64,000 nt of DNA from Galaxea fascicularis (lineage: Eukaryota; Cnidaria; Anthozoa; Scleractinia; Euphylliidae). This document shows, piece after piece, positions 33,213 to 45,200 of this stretch. Positions within the stretch are counted from its first letter, which is position 1; every line of letters begins with the position of its first letter. Made by a program: the position numbers and the translations under genes. A model generated the notes under the pieces. It searched no databases. It saw only the letters and a list, made by a program, of their open reading frames with translations, and had not been told where the DNA came from. Location: assembly GCA_948470475.1 (NCBI GenBank), contig OX419346.1, forward strand, positions 1,841,231 through 1,905,230, read 5' to 3'.

Positions 33213-36200
33213 TTAAAATACCATCGTGTCACTGTCATCGTCGGAATCATCGTCATCACCCGACAGAATGATTTCCACGTCGTCGTCATCTTCGTCATCA
33301 TCTTCGTCATTATCATCATCGTCATCATCATCATCACCATCATCATCTTCATCACCACCTTCATCCGATTCCTGCGAAACAGGTTGGTAAGAAATTGATG
33401 ATTTAAATAGAGAAGTAATCTTCGAACAGAAAACGACAATTCAACAGCAAATATAGTTACAAACATAAAGGTGATATTGGTGGACTTTTTGTGTGCCATA
33501 TATGAAGGGCTTCTTTTCTTCTTTTTGTTTGAGGGAACGTGGGAAGGGTTTTTGAGGGTCTTTAAATTAGCACTTTATATTGTACTGAGATTAAAGAAGA
33601 CGACCTTTCAAATATAATCTAGGGGGAGTGAATGCCGAATGAATTCCTCGTGTGATTGGTTACCTGTTCGTCCTCGTCATCAGCTCCCCGCATCCTTCCA
33701 ACTTCGTACATTCGACACACGCTCTCGTCCGAGCTGGCTTGGTTCTGAGGAAGATACAGGTGGGGCTTTGTTTGTTTCAAAGAAAATTAGTTGATTTATT
33801 GCATGCAACAAAATAATTCGTTATTTTGGCTGGCGAATCGCACTGAAAAACAAAATAAGCTACAATTCGGCTCATGCAACCAAAAACCGACAACTTGCTT
33901 TCGGCGTCGATCACAATTTCAGCGCAGGAGTACTCATCGAATGTTGGCGAGGATGAATAATGCAACTAGAAAGAATTTTAAAATCGGCATAGATTGAAGT
34001 ATGGACCCAAACCCTCATAAAAAGAGGATTGCGGCTCGGCTTATGGACGCTTTCAAGTTTTCCCGCGATCCGGAACTTGTTACAAGTTTCAGGGCGCTCG
34101 GCACCGATTGCATGTTTTCCCACGCTTGGTACTGGTTACAAGTTTCCTCGCGGTTGACAATGGTTGTACTCTTTCCCACGCTTGAAACCTGTCTCAAGTT
34201 TTTGCGCACTTGGCACCGACTGCAGCCTCAAATACCGGTCATATGTTGCCCGGGGGAGCACTGTCGAAATTACCCTGGCAATCGGCACCGGTTCGTTTTC
34301 TGACGCGTCAGGTCTTCTCGCATAATCACCGCACTTGGCGTGGAGTCCATATTTACGCGCGTTTCGTTCAGGTTGTTGGTTTCAACGTGCGTTGGTAGCG
34401 GCTTGATTGTGTGTATCAACTGAGACATGAGGTTTGATTGGTTCGTTTTCATATAAGCCGAGATTAATTAAGAAAGCTTACCTCAATAACAGCCACAAAG
34501 CAGTCGGTGACATCCGTACACAGGTCAAATATTGTTTTCTTGACGTCGATTGTAGCTGGTAACGAAAAGGGTTCCTGTTAAAAACCTTCCAGCATAACAT
34601 CCCTACGTCACCATGAAGACATAGCGATTTTCAACCGTATGGAAAATTGTTTGCGTTTCCCTTAAATTTTCTTTATTTCGCTCTGTGATTGGTTAGAAAA
34701 ACACATGCCACCTCAACCAATGAGCACATAAGAAACAAATTTGACGTGCTGGCACGCATTTTCCCACTCTTGACAGTGGCTAAATGCACTTTAATCTGAT
34801 TCCTTCGTTTCGCTATGTTTAGCAGTTGTGATGGGTCAGAGAAGAAACTTTGCTCTCAAAACATTCACTTGAAAATCGCTTTCATAACATAGCTATGAGG
34901 CGGAAAATCTACCGATTGGTTGGTAGTCCGTTGCATCAAATGTCCTGAAAGATGATTCGTAAGGTCCAAGAAGCCTGCTGGCCACTGGTGTTATCACTGA
35001 ATCAGATTGGTGCTTTACTGAAAGAGAAAATGAAGACAATGATTAGATAGGTGTATTTGTGCGTATTGAGGCGATATCGATAGTAGGGTGGTATCGATAC
35101 TCAGTCCGGCCAAATAACCATTGGTTTTATCAAAAGAGTTGATGATAACAATTGGCCAATTTTCATTGTCAGGTCTTTTGATAAAACCAAATTTTCGTGT
35201 ACGTTTCCCCCACCGACACAACACAACAGTTACTTTAGAAACTGACCCCCTTTATCCAAATAACCTTTTATTTGAAACTGACTGAGATTTCCTACAAAAG
35301 AAGTACCGAAGTTTACAGCAAGACTATTTTGAAGTTCGAGAATGTAACAGTACAAGGTTATTGGAACAAATGTTCACGCCTTTCCAATCGTATTAAGCGT
35401 ACCAGCTTACCTCCATACATGACGTCACCACTGTTGTTGAAAATCACATGACATTGGTCCAGCGACGGACAGGTGTCGAGTAAGTGAAAGGAACGCAGGT
35501 CCCACTGTTTCAGCAGTCAAAGAACAACAAGTAAACCTCAAATATACAATTCCGTTACTTGCCAAACATGCACTTGAGAGCCAAATTACCACCACTTGTA
35601 ATGCTATTACATTCACCATCAAAGCATATTTTTGGTAACTAGCGAAGAAATTAAGAAAGCGTCTTTCTAACCACAGCGTAAATGAGTGGGTAACGTGTGA
35701 CGAGTCATCTACACATGAAATAAACCTTGGTAGTTTTTTCTCCCACAAACCTGAGCAATATTTTATCCTTTCAAACCATCAAAATTTTTGGGTTTAGGTG
35801 CACTTTAAGATTGACAATCTTCACATCCCCAAACCCCTTAGTTGCAATGTTTTTCAGGGCAATGAAAGGAGTCTAAAAGGTCGACGGAAGCACGATCAAG
35901 AACGGGAAAAACGAAAGAAAAACATACCGAACAAACCCAACAACAACAGCAACAAACGCCCACGTAACAAAACAAAAAGACAAGAAGTCTGTCCTAGTTT
36001 CTGGTTTTGCTTATGTACTGCGTCTCCATGTCAAATTTAACAAGGATACAATTTCTGAGTTAATGATGATTTCCAGTCCCGATGGATGAAAGACACCGCT
36101 GACAAAGTTGTTAAACTTGTCAAACTTGTGTATAACCCGATTTCCTTTGATATCCCATAATACACCATCATTCAGCACCAGGTCGTCCGTGGGGTTGAAG

Positions 36201-39200
36201 GTGGCGAAGTTCTTGGAGTAGTTATTCGAGCTGTTGGAGTCGTTTAACGTAAGAAGCCTGTGGCCCGTGGCTGTATCATATATCTGCAAATACAGTAAAC
36301 GAAAACGTTAGGTAAACGAACTTTATTTAGCCTTGGGCAGTTGGTTGTTAGTGTGTCGATGACTATTGTCCATAACAACAAGAAGATCATAAAAATTACA
36401 AACGAAAACTGAACAGTATACCACTCTTTCTGGTCCCGATAGCAGCACGAAAAGAATACAGTCTACTGAAAATACGCGTTATAAGCGTGCTTTCAGGACG
36501 GTTTTGGCGGGAAAATAGCGCGCGGGCCGACGTGTTGCCAGATGTCAGGTTCAGTCACCCGGTCCAGACCTGAGTCTGCATAACTATAAAGTCATATCTG
36601 CCAATAGTATTCCGTTTACAAATTATCTCTTCTTTTGGAGAATCGTTTTCCGCATATTCCCGTATACTTCGGAACAAGAACAATCGAAATAGTCCCAAAA
36701 GAGCGCAGCTTTCTGCAACCAAACTTACATGAGCAGTGGTGTCGTTTGTTCCAATAATTCTATCTTCTGATAAGTTACTGAACTTCACCCACGTGTCTTC
36801 ACTGAACGAATATCTGCACAAGAGAAGGCAAATGTGGATGACTTTAAATGGATCATGGAAGCATTCTACGTTTACAGAAACAGGCGGTAAATGACAAATC
36901 AAACAAGTGAAAAAGCCCACTGATAAGAAAAGCACTGCAAAGCGAAAATATACAACCAGTTCAAGGAGTTACGTGTTAATATTACTTTGAAAAGCTGGAG
37001 GAAGTATTGGAAGAGAAGAAAACCCAAAAATAAAGTTTATGCGTGAGTTTATTCCAAAGTACCTTACCAGTTTATCAAAACTAGAAATGAACCTCTTTGG
37101 CTACGGATGGTTAACATTAAAACGAAGTGCGACTTGAAAAACTGGTTCAATTTTTTTCATGTTTTACTCTATTGAGGTCAGTGGAAAAAAGGTAAAGACA
37201 AATTAGGGTTTGCTTTCCGCACTTTGAGAAATTGGCTTGATTTCTTTCTTTTGGTGAAGTTGGTCTTGCGAGGAAAGACACATGAGGGTGCTTGGCTTTA
37301 ATTTGATCCATAAAACACATCAAATACGAACGCTGCGCGAAAAAAGTTGTCTGGAGGTAAACGATAAACCATGACACTGATGGGCAGTGGGTAAGGGAGT
37401 AGTCATGAGACAGATGTCAAAGATGGGGAAAGCGGGTTAAAAAGTTAGCAATTAACCAGTGGTAAGCGTGAGAAATATGTTCCGGATGTCAAGCGCGGGA
37501 AAACATGTAACCGATTCTGAGCACGGGAAAACACGTAATCGATGCTGAGCGCGTGAAAACATGACAGGAAATGACACTGGTGCGAGGTAAGAGAAACTAA
37601 AAAGCCAACCTAATAGTATGGTTTTTAAATTAATGAAGAATGATCCTCGCTGTTGTAATATGGTTTTGTTATCCATCTTCACACTTACTTCATCTCGAAT
37701 GAGTCACCAAACGTCCAAAGAGCGGACGGCGGCAAAGACGATGATGACGATGTTAACAGAAGCTGACGGTCCTGGAATAAAAAGCAAGAGGAATTGATAC
37801 TCTATAAAACAAATATAGAAACAAAACAATTGCACATCCTGCTATTCTCGCGGCATTCAAGTTGAGAGAACGCGGAAAAGTGATTCAGTTGAAAGTTTCG
37901 TCGCGATATTCCATGTGTTTGAATATCGATCAACAACCACTAAACGAAAGAGAGTTGTCAAAGTTTCACAGTTTGATGACCCTTGCTTTTCCATTTACCT
38001 AACTAAATTTAATACCGTTAATTTCAGGAATTTCTTACCTTTGAGCAGTGACACATGGAAATAGCCCTGTCAATACTACAAAGGTACGACGCTTCTTCCT
38101 GAGAGAAGAAAGCATGCAACTGTCAGTGAACACGTAAACGCACAAGGAGCCAAAAAGAAGAGGACAGACGAAAAAGAAAACAAACAAAAAACTTTTACCT
38201 GCCCAGTCATCAAGTTGTATTCTTTAAGTTCCCCCATTTGCGTGCCAAGCAAAATTGTCTTTCCATCGGGCTGAAAAATGCAAAGACTAAAACGATGAGA
38301 ATTTCTCATTGTTCACAAACTGATGGTCTTGAAAGTCAAAACACTGCGAGCGAAAGAACCTGGCCATTTCTAGTGAATCTTACTCGCTTGGGTTGTATAC
38401 AAAGGTCGATGAAGTCAACTCACCGCAAATGAGGCACAGGTAAAAAGACTGTTGTCTTCAGTGTCTCGAATAGCTCGAAAAGGTTTAAACCTGATGAAGA
38501 AAATCATACAATTAAAGATTAAAAGCGAACACCAAAAACACTGTGAGGACCAACCTACCCATAACTGGGCCTCGTCCTTTAAAGAAACGCTTGGTCGAAG
38601 TATAAGATGGCGACTGCAATATGTTCTTGCATGGCATTTCCTTATTCGGCCCCCTCCTTTAATGCAAATCTACATGTGCTTGTAATGATGAAGGACTGAC
38701 TTTCTCATGACCTGGGGCTTTTCCTTTGTGCAAATGTTTTGGGGAGAAATTAAACACTGATTGCATCTAGTCCTTACACGGCCTTCGCTTCCACTTGATT
38801 TCTCCCTCCCCTCTCCAACCTTATCTTAAACGGCACTGTCCCATTTCCCCTTCAAAGGAGAATCTTCTCGTACCCTTCCACTAACATCCTACGGGTTTCC
38901 AGCCCCTATCCCCCAAAACTATGCGGGGTAAGAGAGGATATTCCAAAAATCACACCCAATGAAGTGTGACAAGCGGTGAAGGAATATCTAGGGGTCCTTT
39001 AGGCTAATGGGTTCTCCTAACATTGGATATACCCTACATTATTCCTATTTACTGTGGACCTCGAACTCCAGTCTCAGCTAGATCGAACTTTAACGCTCGT
39101 GAAAACGGTTTTTAACCTGTCAGTTCTCCTACCCCACAAAGTTGCTTGGACACTCCCTTTTTAAGATGACGTTCTGAGGAATAATACCCGCACATGCAGG

Positions 39201-42200
39201 CGTTTGAAGGTTGAGGGAGAGGGGGGTTTGGGCGAAGAATAAAGGAAAAGAGTTCCTTTCCCTCCCTCCTCGCGCGCCCTTCACGCTCTCGAGCGCCCAA
39301 TTTCCCCTCCCTCCTAGTTCCTCTTCAAGCGCCTACCACGCGGGCTAGAGACCTACCTGCCATATACAAAACGTCGATTAAATCTTGCTCCGTTGAAACC
39401 TCCATGACGAGGAATAACCTAAAGAAAACAGCGTGGGTGAAACATTTTTTGATGGAAATATTTTTCTGGCGTTCTCGGTTCCACTTATCAAGTACAACGT
39501 TATGATGTTGACTATTGACATTACAAGCCACCACTGTAACATGTGTATTTGCTATCCATGAGAAACATGAAAAAAAATGTACCGCAAGGCTTTATTCAAC
39601 TTCGCTATCGAAGCCAGAATGGGAAAATTACACCGTTGTTTGTGTCGATACCAAAGGTTTAACATGAACCACGATGTATAACACAAGCGTACACCTAATA
39701 CTGTACTCTTAAACTCTAACATTTGGCAGTCCAGCGACGTTTTCATTACCATTAGTATTATAATTTACTTACCTCCCTCCGTCGTAACCTTGTAGTTATG
39801 TTAGAGGGAGCATAATATCTGTACTTTGGTTCGGGGCACTTGTGTGGTCTGGAAAAGGGAAAAACGGCAAGCAAATGATAAATGAGCCTAGCGACACATA
39901 CTTTTGAGGTAAAAGCGTGTTTATCTTCTTGATGATTTCCCAGCACCAGGATGTAAGTATGTACAAAACCGCTTAACATAAAACTAATACCACATGAGAT
40001 TCAAGCATGTGCCAGATAAGGGGGAAGATGTAACCATTCTAAAGTGGTTTTAACCACTTTAGAATGGAAACACTTTAGAATAGAAGACGCTGTGAAATCA
40101 TATTTAAAAAAACACTGTAAAGTCGGTGCAAAGGACGAAACAAAATCCAGTGCCAAGCGCAGGAAAAAAATTGCAGTACAGGAGAGATGTAAATTCCTTT
40201 TGAGGGGTGTTATGTGACTAAAACGGGTAAGCTGGGTGGGGGGGGGGGGGGGAGGGTTTCATACCATTTGCAAATGACACTCCCCTAACTCTCACCCCAC
40301 TACCCCCCTGAGAAATAAACAGTCCCTAACCATTGGTAACTGCTCCCACACAAGAGAAAACATAGATATCACACATTCAATCTGATTAGATAACTCTATC
40401 CGGGCCATCATACTAACTATAAAGACGCAAGACGTTTTTGACAAACAATTTTAACTGACCGGAGTAAAGAGAATGGCGGACCAGCTGAGACTGGGTTGTT
40501 ACACTGAGAATGCTGTTCACGGAGATACCGCGTGACAATCAAGTCCAATGTAGGGGGTGACGGAGGGCGCGTAGTCCGAGGAAGATCCGGGAAAAGACGC
40601 TAAGAAACGAAGAAAACGATTCTTGATCATTGAGAAGGGACTCTGAAACGCTTCTAAAAATGAGTATAATTGAAAACGACGATTTGTCCTTTCCCAATGG
40701 AAGGCAAGTGTTTCCATCAATAACGAGACAATCCAAAACAACAAAAACATTTACAACGAAACAAAATGAAATTAAACCAAAAAAATGGGAGGGGAGGGAG
40801 GGGAGGCCACTCCTCGCCACTTCCTTAAGTCAGTCAACAGTCTCTCATCCCCACTTGTTCTAACTTCCTTTACCTTTCCTGTGGGTGTTCCTGGATCGCT
40901 GAACCTGTAGCGAGACAAGACTGGGGTTCCTGAGGTGCTAATGATTGGGGATGCTGTGGGCATATGATTGAAGCGAACTTTCCTATTCGCGGTTGGCGTG
41001 GACAGCGGGGTTGCGTCTGATTTAGGTTCTGGTAAATTTGCTTCTCTCTTTAAAACTTGTGCTGTTTCATGAAGACCTAATGACAAAGATACAAGAGACA
41101 CAATGCCAAGGACTGTAAACTCTCCTAAGAAAAACATCTTTCATCTTGTTCTTACCCGGGCTGATCTGTTCGAAGCCCGATTATGACCAATCATGGGTTA
41201 TCTGTGAACAAAGTCTATACGTTGCCATAGCAGGTAACCCAGGTAATGGCTAATTGTGCTCCTAAGAGAACTAGAGAAGGCGAAAAGAGAGGACTTCAAC
41301 TCAGGATTACCGGGCAACGAGAGCAGCACTGGGTCGAGATACACGCTTTTGGAAGATTGGCAAAAACAAGAGACATGTAACAGAAACTGAGGTTCACCGC
41401 TGCAAACGAAGACTTTATACACTAATGACACTGAAGATACAGCGGCAGGCAGAAGTATCATACTGCACAAAACACAGACAAAAGACCTAACAGACCATAG
41501 TTAGTCACCCTCTACTATCAACAGATGCACAATAAGTTTGTATCCATGCTTGGATCAGAGCACTTTTCAATTGAGTGTCTTAAAACCAAAACCCAAGCAA
41601 TTACTTCAGCCAATCAAAACAGACCAAAACAGGACGTGAAATGAGCCAATCAGAATACGAAGCAATTACATGTAACCGGCGTAAAGCGCGGGAAAATGCG
41701 CGCGTGCAAAAAACGATTGGTTTTAATTGGTTGAAAAAGAGGCGCGAGTTTTGCTGGCCAATCACTGAGCGAAGCAACTCGGCAAAACTAAAGCAAACTC
41801 GATTAACTTTCGACACTCGGTTGAAAACCAATCTATTAATATAACACACGTTTGGCAGAATGCTTACCTTGAGAAATGAGGTGACTGTGTACAAGTTGAA
41901 GAAGTTCCTTTGAAGGGTATGATATGTGCGTTTGAGCAACAACGTCGGCCTGAAAATGAACATTTCGCATTTCAACGCACATGGTAAAATTTTTCTTTTA
42001 AGCGAAAGCTATCGTCTGGTAATTTTACGCAAGTGACAATTTTAAACCTCTAACAGAAGTATCAAGAAGGAATATAATCCAATGAACGAATGAATTAATA
42101 ACTTTCTTTACCTGTCAAATCACCTGGGGTATGGAAAGTCCTGACGCTAATTGAGGACACCTAGCTAAAGATATTAAAAGCTAGAATACCTTGGTAATCC

Positions 42201-45200
42201 TGGATAGCGACGGTACGGCAGAAGACGTGGCTAACGCTTTGCCCGTGACTCTCTCCAACAGCTCTGCTGCATACTTACAGAACAGGGCGTGGTCAGCCGC
42301 GTTGTCTTCAATCACTGGTTCTCGCATCAGAACTAAACAACGTAGAACAGGTCATTGGTAAATAAAAAGGAGAAAGAGACCTCATGCTACACCACAATTA
42401 GGTGAAATCGCACAGCTGGACAGTGGTGCAAATCACTATCCAGACCAATCATTTGCCTCCAAAAGCTTTCTGGAAGGTTACCCAAACGTGGGACTTGTTC
42501 TTAGGTTCCATTGAATGCGCCCTGTAACCGGTGTCGTAAGGCAATTAAAATTGCCAGGAAATCATTGTAAAATAAACCACAGTCTCCTACAGTTTCCACT
42601 AGTCGATTTCACGTCGCAACTAAAATGGCAGGAAAAAAAACCAGGATTGGAAAACGCAACGACTGCAGAAAGATCTGAGTTGTCCCTAATATTCAGGATG
42701 ACTTCCGCTCAGGTTATCGAAACATTAATCAGTCAACATTATCACTCATAGTCCTCAGGACTACACTCATCCGGACAATCGTGCTTCGCCAAGTTATAAG
42801 ATAACGCCTAGGTTCAAATCATTTACAGTGAAGATGTTAAACAAAGACCAGCATAAGCAGCTTCTCAGCTGCTCAATAGAACTGGTTCCCACCCCTCAAT
42901 GATATGCAACACTACGGCCCCATCTGCCCTGTGCTGGGCCGACACAGATCGCCCTTCAAAGGCGAACTTGGAGGAAAGAACCCAGAGTCAGAACAAAGTA
43001 GCACCTACTTTGAAGTTGTCCACTGTTAAAAAGGTGGAGCTTCCCGATAACTTGTCTGATCTTATCGCTTCGTGAGAGTCCACAAAGCGCTTTGCAAGCT
43101 AAGGCACGGATACAATCTGCATCAACCAGAGGTGTTTTCACCATCAACAAGGACAGAAGCACCTTGATGCCATTGCTGGCTCGCACACAGCCCCACATCT
43201 TGGACAGAATATCATCAGTGCTCTTGAATGCTAGGCGAGATTTTGTTTGAAATTTCGCTACAATTCCGCCCAACTAAAACAAAACAAGTAGTTTAAGGGG
43301 GTTTTGAGTTACTGCACCGTAAACTGGCAGAGCCATTTCGAGCATTTTCTATTACTTAAACAAACACGACAACAACAACAAATCAAATCAGCGAGATCTA
43401 TGAAGACAATAATTTGACGTTCTGTTTGATTAAAAACATGTTACACTAAAGGAGTTTTCTAAGGAGAGACTTAAAAAGTTATTATTTTCTGAAGTCTAGC
43501 GTCCGCAATTTCGTAAATTTAAAATGTTGCCGAAACTCCCTGACCGTAAGCACAAGATTTGAAGCCTCACCCTCACTCGTGGTCCACAAACGCAGTTGCA
43601 AATAACATGCAGAGCAGCTTTTTGAACTTCAGAGTCGTTAAGAAGACTTCCCTCGGCACAGCGTAGAAGAAGTCTGAGAGAAACCAACAAGAAATGTTAA
43701 TCCTTCCAGCCTAAATACCCAGTTTAAAAGGAACTGTGTGGTACCTGATATCAACAGCATTCCAGGCGTAACACGAAACACAAGCCTAAATTGTCTTTAG
43801 GCTTCATAACTGCGACGATCAATTACATCTTCGGTGTTTAATCCGTTGTTCAACTATATGATTTCATATATTCACATTCACCTATTCATAACTCATCACG
43901 CTTTATTACGAACCCACAAACTGAATAGCTACCAGTTAGCGTGTTAGTTCAGTCCGTCGGTTCTAGCAGTGCACCGGTATCGCAGAAGTCATGGGTTTCA
44001 CCACTGCTCAAGTACTATTCCTAACTGCGATGATCTCATCTTCATTATTTAATCCGCAATTCAAATACATGACTTCATATATACTCATACTCGTGTAACC
44101 TATTAGTAGCTGCCCCCGAGCAAGGCCTTCACGTGATGTTTCACTTTTCAACTATTACCAACAAACCACAGGATCCTGTTATAAAAGTCTGTCTACTTTG
44201 AAGCCACAGGTACCTTATTCCTTTTTGCTGTTCTCCTGATGGCAGCTGTATCTCTTCGCACAGAGCCATCTGAGCCTTGTGCCCAACTGTCAACACAAAC
44301 AGCATTTCCAGCGCTAATCGAGTAACGTCCGCCGCTAGACGAATGGCATCAGCTCTACAGGAAAAAAAAAAGTCCAAAGCATGGATTAATAACATCACTT
44401 CTTCGAAAACAAAACCAACTCCCAGCCGTAGCTCTTCACCACGTTAGGGAGTTTGAGCAATGACTACGGCTATGCCAAAGAAAACGTCGCTTGAAAATAT
44501 AACTTTGCGGTATCGCAAGTATTTTGCGATTATCCTATCTCGTTCAAGTTGTACAATATGGGCGAAGTGTTACATACTTGGATTAGAACGAACGGCCTTG
44601 AAGAAAAGATAAAGAATGAAAGATTCAGTGTTGCGTGCCACGTTGTCGTGAAAACTTTAAATTTGGCCAGTTCACGTAGATGTTTTGCAGAGTACGGCAA
44701 CGAAATGTACAAAATGGATCCCGCACGTGCAGCACGATTGTTTTTTGTCATTAGCCCCATTGTTTTGTGGTGTTGTCATTGCCGTAGCCTATAGTCATTT
44801 CCTAAACCCCTATTCACACCCAGACGTTCTCTCAAAACGAGCACTAGCTAGCGTGGACAAATATTGACCATAGCATTGCGATCTTCGTGCGGTCTTCGTT
44901 CTGTCTTCCTTTTCTTTAATGACCGAGCTAAAAATGTACAATGTTTGTTCAATTATCAAGCTAAAACATGTGCACATCATATAAGAGAGGACTAAAATTC
45001 AATTTCAAGTTGGAAAAAGTACGGTGGTTAAAACCAAACAGATTTCGTTGACTCAAAAAGGTATGGTGGTTTTAAAACGAAACAGATTTCGTTGATTTCG
45101 TCGGCTAGTCAAAAAAGTATGGTGGTTGAAATTAAACAGGTTTTGTTTATTTCGGTGGTTACTAAAAAAAGTATGGTGGTTAAAACCAAACAGATGTCGT

